Shown: piece by piece, positions 51,298 to 59,208 of the stretch
Position numbering within the stretch: position 1 is the stretch's first letter
How the letters are laid out: the number at the start of each line of letters is the position of its first letter
DNA from: JBOCEF01 sp047610385
GTDB lineage: Bacteria; Pseudomonadota; Alphaproteobacteria; Rhodobacterales; Rhodobacteraceae
Length of the DNA stretch: 64,000 bases
Assembly (NCBI GenBank): GCA_047610385.1
Contig: JBLGAC010000002.1
Span: forward strand, 1 to 64,000
Direction: 5' to 3'
Position numbers and translations under genes: made by a program
The notes under the pieces: generated by a model
Database searches by the model: none
Told to the model about the DNA's origin: nothing
The model's input: only the letters and a program-made list of their open reading frames with translations

Positions 51298-52116
51298 TCA
51301 GGCCAGCGCGGCCGCATGGTGGCGCAGGTGGTCCTCCATGAAGGTCGCGATGAAGAAATAGCTGTGGTCATAGCCCGGCTGCATGCGGATCTTGGCGCGC
51401 TGTCCGGTGTCGGCGCAGGCCTCGACCAGCAGATGCGTCTTCAGCTGGTCATCCAGAAACCCGTCGCCGCCGCCCTGATCCACCAAGATCTCGCCGTCAA
51501 AGCCACCTGCGCGAACCAGGGCGCAGGCGTCGTGCCTCTGCCACGCCGCGCGGTCGGGGCCCAGATACGCGGTCAGCGCCTTTTCCCCCCACGGGCAGTT
51601 CATCGGCGACACGATGGGAGAGAACGCCGAGACCGACTTGAACAGGTCCGGCCGCCGCATCGCCAGCGTCAGCGCGCCGTGCCCACCCATGGAATGGCCT
51701 GACACGCCCATGGCCCCGATCTCGAATTGCGCTGCCAGCAGGGTGGGCAACTCTTCGGTCACATAGGTCATCATGCGGAAATGCGGGTCCCAGGGCGCCT
51801 CAGTCGCGTCCACATAGAACCCGGCACCTTGGCCCAGATCATAGCCATCATCATTGGCCACATCTTCGCCGCGCGGCGAGGTGTCGGGGCACACCACAAT
51901 CAACCCCAATTCTGCCGCGACGCGCTGGAATCCGGCCTTTTCGGTGGCGTTTGCCTGGGTGCAGGTCAGCCCCGACAGCCACATCAGCACTGGGCGTGGG
52001 CCGGGCTGTGGCGGCAGGAACACCGAAAACGTCATGTCGCAGCGGGTGCTGTCCGCGCGATGACGGCATACGAGCTGACGGCCGCCGAATACGCGCTGGT
52101 CAGAAAGGGTCTCCAT
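51298..52116 (-). CDS. fghA: S-formylglutathione hydrolase
   Basis: Serine esterase of 272 residues (esterase D family) that hydrolyses S-formylglutathione to formate and glutathione, completing glutathione-dependent formaldehyde oxidation. The nucleophile is S142 in VSGHSMGGHG. The oxyanion-hole segment WLSGLTC is at about 46-52, and the catalytic aspartate and histidine lie in GGGDGFLDDQ and PGYDHSYFF. The ATG at 52116 is preceded by a near-perfect AAGGAGG, so the longer frame is rejected. Its usual partner, the class III alcohol dehydrogenase, is not in the window. Confidence 0.95.
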   Translation of the reverse strand: METLSDQRVFGGRQLVCRHRADSTRCDMTFSVFLPPQPGPRPVLMWLSGLTCTQANATEKAGFQRVAAELGLIVVCPDTSPRGEDVANDDGYDLGQGAGFYVDATEAPWDPHFRMMTYVTEELPTLLAAQFEIGAMGVSGHSMGGHGALTLAMRRPDLFKSVSAFSPIVSPMNCPWGEKALTAYLGPDRAAWQRHDACALVRAGGFDGEILVDQGGGDGFLDDQLKTHLLVEACADTGQRAKIRMQPGYDHSYFFIATFMEDHLRHHAAALA

Positions 52117-52188
52117 CAGGAACCTCCTTGTCTTGGTATGCGCCACGGTCGGGCCGGGCGCAGATTATTCGGATGGATAATCTGATCT

Positions 52189-52842
52189 TCAGGGCGCGAT
52201 CGCGGCACGGGCAAGCGCGGGCAGTTCAGCGAAATCCCCAAACGACGAAACGGCGTCGATGGGGCCGTGGCGATAGCCGTTCAGATGCAGAATATAAGGC
52301 AGACCGCCCACCGCCGCGGTTTCCGCATCGGTTTCGCTGTCGCCAACATAGATCGCTGGCCCATCCCCAATTGGTGCCATCGCCGCGGCCAGCAGGCGCG
52401 GATCAGGCTTCAGCGCGCCGGGGATCGTGTCGCCGCCGACCACCGCCTCAATCATCGAAAAACCAAGCGCCGACAGCACCATGCGCGCCAGACCTTCGGG
52501 TTTCTGGGTGCAGACCGACATGCGCCAGCCACTTTTCTTCATCGCTGTCAGCGCGGCAACCGCACCGGGATAGGCGCGGGTGGCGCGCAGCGGATCGTAA
52601 TGGGCGCGAAAGCGGGCGAAGAACCCATCGACATCATCGTCCGGGACGCCGCCGGTATGGGTCAGCAGCCGTTCGACCTGCACCTTCATGCCTTTGCCGA
52701 CAAAAGATTTATAGGTCGGCACATCGACCGGATCGCGACCAAGCTCCGCCAGCAGGGCGTTGCCCGCGGCGCACAGCGAGGGCGCGCTGTCGACCAGCGT
52801 GCCGTCGAGGTCGAAGATCGCGCGGGGGGCGGTGTCGGTCAT
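52189..52842 (-). CDS. gph: Phosphoglycolate phosphatase, HAD family
   Basis: HAD phosphatase of 217 residues removing phosphate from 2-phosphoglycolate or a related substrate. The nucleophile motif is FDLDGTLVDS (D11, D13), followed by a helical cap (residues about 18-90), motif II in SVCTQKPEG, the motif III lysine in LKPDP and motif IV GDSETDAETA. The VGDSETD and YVG segments are typical of Gph. The start at 52842 has GGAG 8 bases upstream. It is transcribed toward fghA, about 70 bases away, and may be co-transcribed with it. Confidence 0.88.
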   Translation of the reverse strand: MTDTAPRAIFDLDGTLVDSAPSLCAAGNALLAELGRDPVDVPTYKSFVGKGMKVQVERLLTHTGGVPDDDVDGFFARFRAHYDPLRATRAYPGAVAALTAMKKSGWRMSVCTQKPEGLARMVLSALGFSMIEAVVGGDTIPGALKPDPRLLAAAMAPIGDGPAIYVGDSETDAETAAVGGLPYILHLNGYRHGPIDAVSSFGDFAELPALARAAIAP

Positions 52843-52933
52843 GGGTGGCTCCGGCATTGGGACGCGCCACCATGACCGAGGCGGGCGCAAACCGGAAGGG
52901 GGCGCGGCCCGCCATGGGGCCGCGCCGCCGGGG

Positions 52934-53584
52934 TCAGGCCGTCTTGCGGCGGCGCAGGGCCCCAAGGCCGAGCAGCGCCGCGGGCAGCAGCAGCGCCGTG
53001 GCCGGGATCGGTACGGCCGCCGTCTCAACCGTCAGGTTGTCGAGGCCAAAACCGCCGCCGCTGCCCCCAAAGATCACCAGCGTGTCGAACGCCGCCGCCG
53101 AGACATAGTGGAACACCGGCGACGTGGTGGCGGTGGTGAAGCCGAAGCTGTCGACCAAGCCGCCGGCATCGTAGAACTCCATCGAGACGCCAAATCCGCC
53201 TTGATCGAAGATACTGAAGCCGAAGCGGGTGATATCCGTCGCGAAGGCGATGGTGAACACTGGGTCGTCGGCAAGACTGGTCGCGCCGACATCGAAGATC
53301 CCAGCGCCGGATTCATTTCCCCACAGCGCGCGCGTTCTGCCAGCCTCAGCGTTGTACCCGTCGCCGAAGGTGGTCGCCGTCATGGTGATGCCAGTGATGC
53401 CCGCCGCGGGAAACACGCCCGCGGTGGGGCCGGTCGGGGTGGATTCAAAATCCAACACGAACGGATTGGTGAAATCGGCGAGCGTGATCGCGCTCGCCGC
53501 AAACGCTGGCGCCGCGGCGATGGTCATGCCTGCCGCGGCGAGCAATGAGACGTAGTTCTTTCGAATCCCCGTTTTTCCCCACAC
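52934..53584 (-). CDS. VPLPA-CTERM sorting-domain protein
   Basis: Secreted protein of 216 residues. An N-terminal signal peptide (RKNYVSLLAAAGMTIAAAPAFAA) precedes a mature beta-rich domain with little Lys/Arg (LDFESTPTGPTAGVFPAAGI at the start). The C-terminus is VPIPA followed by a hydrophobic helix and RRRK. This tripartite tail is the VPLPA variant of PEP-CTERM signals, recognised by a rhodobacterial exosortase that removes the tail and moves the protein to the surface or a polysaccharide matrix. The start (GTG at 53584) lacks a clear ribosome-binding site, so it is uncertain. Body function unknown. Confidence 0.85.
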   Translation of the reverse strand: MWGKTGIRKNYVSLLAAAGMTIAAAPAFAASAITLADFTNPFVLDFESTPTGPTAGVFPAAGITGITMTATTFGDGYNAEAGRTRALWGNESGAGIFDVGATSLADDPVFTIAFATDITRFGFSIFDQGGFGVSMEFYDAGGLVDSFGFTTATTSPVFHYVSAAAFDTLVIFGGSGGGFGLDNLTVETAAVPIPATALLLPAALLGLGALRRRKTA

Positions 53585-53650
53585 TTGTTAAACGGGCTTC
53601 GTATGGGATTTGCGCCGTGTCAAACTGCAGCCAAATGCGCGCGGCAAGAA

Positions 53651-53678
53651 AAAGGGCCGCCCCATTGGGCGGCCCTTT
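53651..53678 (-). terminator. Terminator of the TRAP transporter operon
   Basis: AAAGGGCCGCCC and GGGCGGCCCTTT form a 12-bp stem with a 4-base loop. On the reverse strand it is followed by TTTTTCTT, so it ends dctM transcription, 21 bases past its stop. Confidence 0.9.
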
Positions 53679-53698
53679 CAATCAGCGATGCAGGCGCA

Positions 53699-55486
53699 TC
53701 ACCTGATGATGATCTCCGGCCCCATGAAGGTTGTCGGCAGGAAGGTCGACAGCCATGGGATGTAGGTCACCATGATCAGGAAGATGAACAGAATGCCGAG
53801 CCAAGGCAGCGCCGCCCGCACGACCCGCATCATCGGCATCCCGGCAACCCCGGATGTGACGAACAGGTTCAGACCGACAGGTGGCGTGATCATCCCGATC
53901 TCCATGTTCACCACCATGATGATGCCCAGATGGATCGGATCGATCCCCAAGCTCATCGCGATCGGGAACACCAGCGGCGCCACAATGATGATCAGGCCTG
54001 ACGGCTCCATGAATTGGCCGCCGATCAGCAGGATCACGTTGACGATGATCAGGAACACGATCGGCCCAAACCCGACATCCAGCATTGAGGCTGCGATGGA
54101 TTGTGGGATCTGTTCGTCCGTCAGCACATGCTTGAGGATCAGCGCGTTGGCGATGATGAACAGCAGGGTGACGGTCAGCTTGCCGCCCTCAAACAACGCG
54201 TCGCGGTTGGCGCGGCTGACAAAGGATGGGATGAACAGCACGAACAGCTCTGCGATCCCGCGGGCAATCGCCCGCCCGCCCATGGTGACCGACTGGTCAA
54301 AGGTGGCCGATGTGGTCGCCAGCGCCTCAGCCCCGGTGCGCAATGCGAAGGCCAGCAATGCTGCCGCAAGCGCGAGGAACAGCGCCAGCGCGATGACCGA
54401 CCCGCCCGACAGCGCGCCGCCCATGGCAAAGATCAGCGCGATCGGCGCCCCAGAAAGCCCGATCATCAGGGCCAGCGTGATGGTCCCCGCCGCCTTCGGT
54501 TGCGCCACGAACATGCGCGCTGCGACCCAGATCACCGCGGTGAACGCCGCTGCGCCCAGAATCGCAACCCAGACCGTGAACCCGATCATCCCCGCCAGCG
54601 CGGCGTAAAGGATCAGCGCCACAATCGCGAAGCCCCAGATCCGGGCGCCCAGCAGCGCGGGCGCCTTTTCAGTGTCCCGCAGCCACGGGCGCGATTTCAG
54701 CGGCCCCATGTCGCGATAGATAAAAAACGCCACGAGAAAGGCGTAAAGGGCTGCGACGGCCGCGGCCTCAGTCGGGGTGAAGATGCCGCCATAGATGCCG
54801 CCCAGGATGATGATGATCAGGAACAGGCCCCATGACGCGTCCAATGCGGCGGTGAACACTTCTCCCCAGCCCAACCAGTCACCCTTGGGCAGATTGCGCA
54901 CTTTGGCGGTGATGTAGATGCCCAGCATCAGCATGCACCCGGCCAGAATGCCAGGGATCACGCCTGCCAAGAACATGCGCCCCACCGACACGTCGGTTGC
55001 GGCGGCATAAACCACCATCACGATCGACGGCGGGATCAGGATGCCCAGGGTGCCTGCGTTGCAGATCACGCCCGCAGCGAAGTCCTTGGTGTACCCGACC
55101 TTCTGCATGCCCGCGATCACGATGGACCCGATGGCGACCACCGTGGCCGGGGACGACCCCGACAGCGCCGCGAACAGCATGCACGCGAACACGCCCGCGA
55201 TTGCGAGGCCCCCAGGCATGTGCCCGACCAGCGCAATGGCGAACCGAATGATGCGTTCGGCCACCCCGCCGGTGGACATAAAGCTGGACGCCAGAATGAA
55301 GAACGGGATCGCCAGCAGCGTGTAATGCCCTGCCATGGCCTGAAACAACGTCTGGGCGATAGAGCCGAGCGAGCTGTTTGAATAAACCAGCAGAAAGACG
55401 GTGGAGGACAGGCCCAGCGACACGCCGATCGGAACCCCGATCAGCAGCAGGCCGATGATCATGGCAAAAAGAATCGCGACTTCCAT
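53699..55486 (-). CDS. dctM: TRAP transporter, large permease subunit (enlarged DctM)
   Basis: Inner-membrane permease of 595 residues, the sodium-coupled translocating subunit of a TRAP carrier. It begins VAILFAMIIGLLLIGVPIGVSLG and has the scoop-type segments SGSSPATVVAIGSIVIAGM and GILIPPSIVMVVYA expected in DctM. Normal DctM is about 430 residues. Here about 160 extra residues (roughly 260-440) form additional hydrophobic segments in the middle. The ATG at 55486 has AAGGA upstream; dctQ ends 4 bases before it. It forms a complex with DctQ and receives ligand from DctP. Confidence 0.92.
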   Translation of the reverse strand: MEVAILFAMIIGLLLIGVPIGVSLGLSSTVFLLVYSNSSLGSIAQTLFQAMAGHYTLLAIPFFILASSFMSTGGVAERIIRFAIALVGHMPGGLAIAGVFACMLFAALSGSSPATVVAIGSIVIAGMQKVGYTKDFAAGVICNAGTLGILIPPSIVMVVYAAATDVSVGRMFLAGVIPGILAGCMLMLGIYITAKVRNLPKGDWLGWGEVFTAALDASWGLFLIIIILGGIYGGIFTPTEAAAVAALYAFLVAFFIYRDMGPLKSRPWLRDTEKAPALLGARIWGFAIVALILYAALAGMIGFTVWVAILGAAAFTAVIWVAARMFVAQPKAAGTITLALMIGLSGAPIALIFAMGGALSGGSVIALALFLALAAALLAFALRTGAEALATTSATFDQSVTMGGRAIARGIAELFVLFIPSFVSRANRDALFEGGKLTVTLLFIIANALILKHVLTDEQIPQSIAASMLDVGFGPIVFLIIVNVILLIGGQFMEPSGLIIIVAPLVFPIAMSLGIDPIHLGIIMVVNMEIGMITPPVGLNLFVTSGVAGMPMMRVVRAALPWLGILFIFLIMVTYIPWLSTFLPTTFMGPEIIIR

Positions 55487-55490
55487 GGGA

Positions 55491-56171
55491 TCAGTCCTTT
55501 GCCTGAGCGGTCTTCGCCGCATCTTCGATCTGGTCTTCGACCTCATGGCTGGCGATCATCACGTCGATCTCTCCGCGCCAGATGCGCAAGGTGATCTGTA
55601 CGAACCGGAACAGCAGCAGCGCCATGGACAGGGGCAGCACGGCATAGGGGATCAAGCGGGGCATTTTTTCATAGGCCTCGCCTTGGTTGAACAGGTTCGA
55701 AAAAAGCGGGTTGAGAAACGCGGGCATCTCGATGTCATTGACCTCATACCAGCCCTGACCGCGCACGGTTTCGAACCCGGTGGGGATGATCCGGCCAGAG
55801 GTGGGCGACAGCTCCGCAAACGGTGCCCAATAGTCCCAGCCGCCTTTCAGCAGCAGCAGCGCGTAGATCACGCACAGCACGGATGACACCAGCGCGAGCA
55901 TCCGTTTAGGTCCGGGCTTGAACATGTTCACGACCGCGTCGACGCCCAGATGCAGGTTCTTTTTCACGCAATAGCTGGCGCCCAGCAGCACCAGCCACGC
56001 GAACAGAAAGCTGGTGGCTTCGAGCGCCCACAAGATGTTGGAGTTAAAGCCGTAACGCGCGACAACGTTGGCGAAGGTGATCAGCGTCATCGCACCAAGG
56101 ATGATCGCGATCAGCGATTCCTCCAGCGCGTCGGTCATACGGCCGAGCGGGGTCTGCGAGGGTCCGGACAT
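55491..56171 (-). CDS. dctQ: TRAP transporter, small permease subunit
   Basis: Inner-membrane subunit of 226 residues with four hydrophobic segments, the small partner of DctM. Conserved sequence includes ITFANVVARYGFNSNILWALEATSFLFAWLVLLGA and CVKKNLHLGVDAVV. The loop after the third segment is longer than usual (about 60 residues, PTSGRIIPTGFETVRGQGW...), and a charged C-terminal tail (HEVEDQIEDAAKTAQ) follows the last helix. Together with the enlarged DctM this suggests an extended TRAP subclass. It lies between dctP and dctM on the same strand. Confidence 0.9.
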   Translation of the reverse strand: MSGPSQTPLGRMTDALEESLIAIILGAMTLITFANVVARYGFNSNILWALEATSFLFAWLVLLGASYCVKKNLHLGVDAVVNMFKPGPKRMLALVSSVLCVIYALLLLKGGWDYWAPFAELSPTSGRIIPTGFETVRGQGWYEVNDIEMPAFLNPLFSNLFNQGEAYEKMPRLIPYAVLPLSMALLLFRFVQITLRIWRGEIDVMIASHEVEDQIEDAAKTAQAKD

Positions 56172-56276
56172 GGGGGTCCTCCCGCGTCCTCTCTCGCGCC
56201 TGCTTGCGGCGGGGCGGGGGACGCTTGTTGTCGGGAAAGGCGGTGGCGCGGCGACGGGTCAGGTTGCGGCGTGGGC

Positions 56277-56303
56277 GAAAAGGGGGGCGCCGCCCCCCTT
56301 TTC
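56277..56303 (-). terminator. Hairpin between dctP and dctQ
   Basis: GAAAAGGGGGG and CCCCCCTTTTC form an 11-bp stem around CGCCG. It sits about 50 bases past the dctP stop and ahead of dctQ, with Ts at the outer end on both strands. It probably acts as a partial terminator or 3' stabiliser so that the binding protein is made in excess over the permeases. Confidence 0.75.
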
Positions 56304-56351
56304 ATATCATGCGGCGGGCTTGGGAGGCGCGCCCCCCAAACCCGCCAAAGG

Positions 56352-57353
56352 TCAGTGCTTGGTGTTGATCGCGGCGGCGGCGGCGATGTTCTCCGCGCCC
56401 ACGTCGCCTTCGAACTTGGCCCAGACGGGCTTCATCGCATCGACCCAGGCCTGACGCTGCTCAGCGGTCAGCTCACGCACCACGCCGCCGGCGCCGATGA
56501 TCGACGCTTTGGCCTCGGCATTCACGCGGGTGGATTCGCCGTTACGCGCGGTGGTCACTTCGTCGAAGATGGTCTTCAGCTGGGTGCGCACGTCGGTCGG
56601 CAGCCCGTCCCAGAAATCGACCGAGGTGACGACGAGATAGTCGATCACGCCGTGCTCGGTTTCGCTGGTGCCGTCCTGCACTTCGAAGAACTTCTGGCCC
56701 CAGATGTTGGACCAAGTGTTCTCCTGCCCGTCGACGACGCCGGTCTGCAGCGCACCATAAACCTCAGAGAACGCCATTTTCTGCGGCGCGGCGCCCATGG
56801 CTTCCATCTGCGCGACCAGCACGTCCGAGGACTGCACGCGGAACTTCATGCCTTTGGCGTCGGTGGGCAGCAGCAGCGGCTTGTTGGCTGACATCTGCTT
56901 CATGCCATTGTGCCAATAGCCAAGGCCCAGAAGACCACGGCGGGTCATCGAGGTCAGCATGTCCTGGCCAGCCTGCGACTGCTGGAAATCGTCGACCGCA
57001 TTGATGTTCTTGAACATGAAGGGCAGATCGAAGATGCGGAATTTCTTGGTGAACTTCTCAAACTTCGACAGCGACGGGGCGGCCATCTGGACGTCGCCAG
57101 CCAGCATCGCCTCAAGCACCTGATCATCGTTGTAGAGCGAGGAGTTGGGGAACACCTCCATGCAGGCCTTGCCGTTCATCTCGGTGTTGACGCGCTCCAT
57201 CAGCAGCGACGCGGCGATGCCTTTGGGGTGTTTATCGGTGTTGGTGACATGGGCGAATTTGATGAGAATTTCGCCATCGTCGCAGGCGGCCATGGCGGCG
57301 GGGGCGGCGAAGATCATCGCGGCGGCTACGGCGGCGGTGAAGATATTGCGCAT
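56352..57353 (-). CDS. dctP: TRAP transporter, periplasmic substrate-binding protein
   Basis: DctP-family binding protein of 333 residues. A signal peptide ends near AAMAACDD. The mature fold shows ILIKFAHVTNTDKHPKGIAA, FPNSSLYNDDQVLEAMLAGDVQMA and the carboxylate-binding arginine in GMKFRVQSSDV. The hinge-proximal GALQTGVVDGQENTWSNI is the TRAP DctP signature. It captures C4-dicarboxylates or related organic acids in the periplasm. It starts at 57353, and its leader contains the sigma-54 promoter and activator palindromes. It is the first gene of dctP-dctQ-dctM. Confidence 0.94.
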   Translation of the reverse strand: MRNIFTAAVAAAMIFAAPAAMAACDDGEILIKFAHVTNTDKHPKGIAASLLMERVNTEMNGKACMEVFPNSSLYNDDQVLEAMLAGDVQMAAPSLSKFEKFTKKFRIFDLPFMFKNINAVDDFQQSQAGQDMLTSMTRRGLLGLGYWHNGMKQMSANKPLLLPTDAKGMKFRVQSSDVLVAQMEAMGAAPQKMAFSEVYGALQTGVVDGQENTWSNIWGQKFFEVQDGTSETEHGVIDYLVVTSVDFWDGLPTDVRTQLKTIFDEVTTARNGESTRVNAEAKASIIGAGGVVRELTAEQRQAWVDAMKPVWAKFEGDVGAENIAAAAAINTKH

Positions 57354-57426
57354 AAGTGTTCCTCCCGAAACATGCTGACAGGTCTGATGGCGACGCCTTC
57401 TGTGGGCGCCGCTTGTCAGCAGTCTA

Positions 57427-57442
57427 TGCAGGATGCGTGCCA
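57427..57442 (-). promoter_or_regulatory. Sigma-54 promoter of dctPQM
   Basis: On the reverse strand the sequence is TGGCACGCATCCTGCA. The GG (-24) and GC (-12) elements have exact 10-bp spacing, a near match to the consensus TGGCACG-N4-TTGCA. The predicted transcript starts about 60 bases upstream of the dctP ATG. It fits control by DctD, a GAFTGA-bearing sigma-54 activator encoded next door. Confidence 0.88.
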
Positions 57443-57527
57443 AGTTTCAACTGGATGTCAATCAGGCCTGCGCTGCACGCATGGCAGGGTTGCATGGGGT
57501 GGCATCGGGCCCGATGCAAGCACAGGG

Positions 57528-57543
57528 GTGCGATCTGCCGCAC
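57528..57543. promoter_or_regulatory. Upstream activator palindrome 1, probable DctD site
   Basis: GTGCGATCTGCCGCAC has inverted GTGCG/CGCAC half-sites separated by 6 bases. It is centred about 95 bp upstream of the -24 element, a usual position for an enhancer of a sigma-54 promoter. The half-sites are the same as in the second copy. Confidence 0.75.
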
Positions 57544-57560
57544 ATGTTGCAGGCGCGAGC

Positions 57561-57576
57561 GTGCGGAAATCCGCAC
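57561..57576. promoter_or_regulatory. Upstream activator palindrome 2, probable DctD site
   Basis: GTGCGGAAATCCGCAC is a perfect palindrome with the same half-sites as copy 1. The centre-to-centre distance is 33 bp, three helical turns, so two DctD dimers would sit on the same DNA face. Confidence 0.8.
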
Positions 57577-57785
57577 AGATGCCGGCTGTTCCAAGGCGCA
57601 AGCCTGTGTCTGGGCACCGACCGCGCGGCGACTGCCGTGGCCGGACGCGCCGGGCTCAATGCCCGGGGCGGACGGCACCCCGTGGAACAGCCCCAAAGGT
57701 GCGGGCGGCCTCGGGGGGAAACCCCCCGCTCGGCCGCCCGCGCCGCGCGAAGGGCGCGGCGGCACCAAGCCTTCAGTCGGCAGCG

Positions 57786-59186
57786 TCAGTTGCGGAAGGT
57801 GTCGGCCTTCAACCCGTGGCGCACGAGCTTGTCGTAGAATGTCTTTCGCGGCAGATCGAGCGCGACGCACGCTTCGGTTACCCGCCCGCCATATTGCCTG
57901 AGCGCGCAGATGAGGAGCGCGCGCTCGAACGCCTCCATCTGTGCGTGCAGACTTTCAGGCCGGGCGTCCTGCGTCGGCTCCGGCTCAGCGCCCGACAGGC
58001 CCAGCTGCAGCCCGAGGCCCATGGCATAGCGTTCCGCCACGTTCTTCAATTCGCGCACATTGCCCGGCCAGTCATGGGCCGTGAGCTGCGCGAGGTCCGC
58101 AGGCGTCGGCGTTGGTGCGTCAATCGCGCGGCGTGCGGCGGCGGCGTCGACAAAGGCGCAGAACAAAAGCGGCGCATCAGCCAGCCTTTCGCGCAGGCTT
58201 GGCGTGCGGATGCGCGCGACGTCGAGGCGGTAATACAGGTCCTCGCGGAATTTTCCCGTCGCGGCCAGTGCCTTCAGATCGGGCTTGGTGGCCGCGATCA
58301 CCCGCACATCAAGAGAGATCGCTTCATTGCCACCGAGGCGTTCCAGCTCCCGCTCCTGCAGCACGCGCAGCAGTTTGATCTGCAGATCGAGCGGCATGGA
58401 TTCGATTTCGTCGAGGAAGATCACCCCGCCATTGGCATGTTCGAACTTGCCGATGCGCCGGGCGCTCGCACCGGTGAAAGCGCCTTTTTCGTGGCCGAAC
58501 AGCTCAGAACCCGCAAGCTCCGCCGGCAGCGCCCCGCAATTGACTGCGACGAACGGGCCTTTGGCGCGCTCGGACCGGGCGTGGATGGCGCGGGCGGCCA
58601 GTTCCTTGCCCGCGCCGGTTTCGCCAAGGATCAGCACATCGAGATCGGTTTGCGCCACACGCTCCAACCTTGCGCGATAGGCGCACACAACCGCGGAGTC
58701 GCCCAGGATCGTCGCCTCCAACGTCCCCGTCTCAGCAGTGTTGAGGCGCGCGCGCAGGGCGCGGTTTTCCATCACCAGACGGCGTTTTTCAGCCGCGCGG
58801 CGCGCAGTTTCCACCAGCCGTTCGGGCGGGCAGGGCTTTTCCAGGAAATCATACGCCCCGGCGTTCATCGCCTGCACCGCCATTGGCACGTCGCCATGGC
58901 CGGTCAGGATCACCACCGGCAGGTCGGGGTCCATGGCGCGGATCTCGTCCAGCAGCTCCAGCCCGCTTTTGCCCGGCATGCGCATGTCTGCAATCACTGC
59001 GCCGGGGAAATCGCGGGTCAGCATGCTCATGGCGGTGGCGGCATCGGGGGCTGCCTCGGCGTAGATGCCTGCCAGATCGAGCGTCTGGGTCAGGGCCGCG
59101 CGCAGGTCGGCCTCATCGTCCACCAAAAGGATGCGTGGGTCCGATGGGCCCGGCGCGCCGGAGGCAAATGCGGGATCGGGCGTCAT
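57786..59186 (-). CDS. dctD: C4-dicarboxylate response regulator, sigma-54 activator
   Basis: NtrC-class activator of 466 residues. The receiver domain (about 18-130) has phospho-acceptor D67 (VIADMRMPG). The AAA+ domain has Walker A GETGAGKE (188-195), the sigma-54-contacting loop GAFTGA (235-240) and Walker B VIFLDE (255-260). The C-terminal Fis-type HTH ends the protein (YGGRVTEACVALDLPRKTFYDKLVRHGL). When phosphorylated by DctB it should open the dctP promoter. The start at 59186 is the ATG nearest the receiver domain; dctB ends 22 bases upstream. Confidence 0.94.
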   Translation of the reverse strand: MTPDPAFASGAPGPSDPRILLVDDEADLRAALTQTLDLAGIYAEAAPDAATAMSMLTRDFPGAVIADMRMPGKSGLELLDEIRAMDPDLPVVILTGHGDVPMAVQAMNAGAYDFLEKPCPPERLVETARRAAEKRRLVMENRALRARLNTAETGTLEATILGDSAVVCAYRARLERVAQTDLDVLILGETGAGKELAARAIHARSERAKGPFVAVNCGALPAELAGSELFGHEKGAFTGASARRIGKFEHANGGVIFLDEIESMPLDLQIKLLRVLQERELERLGGNEAISLDVRVIAATKPDLKALAATGKFREDLYYRLDVARIRTPSLRERLADAPLLFCAFVDAAAARRAIDAPTPTPADLAQLTAHDWPGNVRELKNVAERYAMGLGLQLGLSGAEPEPTQDARPESLHAQMEAFERALLICALRQYGGRVTEACVALDLPRKTFYDKLVRHGLKADTFRN

Positions 59187-59208
59187 GTGTCCGGGCCGTG
59201 GGGGCGGG

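Larger units (their letters stand above)
57354..57785. other. dctD-dctP intergenic regulatory region
   Basis: A 432-bp gap without a gene that holds the sigma-54 promoter, two tandem activator palindromes and another perfect 16-bp palindrome (GCATCGGGCCCGATGC, 57502-57517) between promoter and activator sites. The left part near 57700-57780 is GC-rich and may contain the dctBD operon's 3' end signal. Confidence 0.75.
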
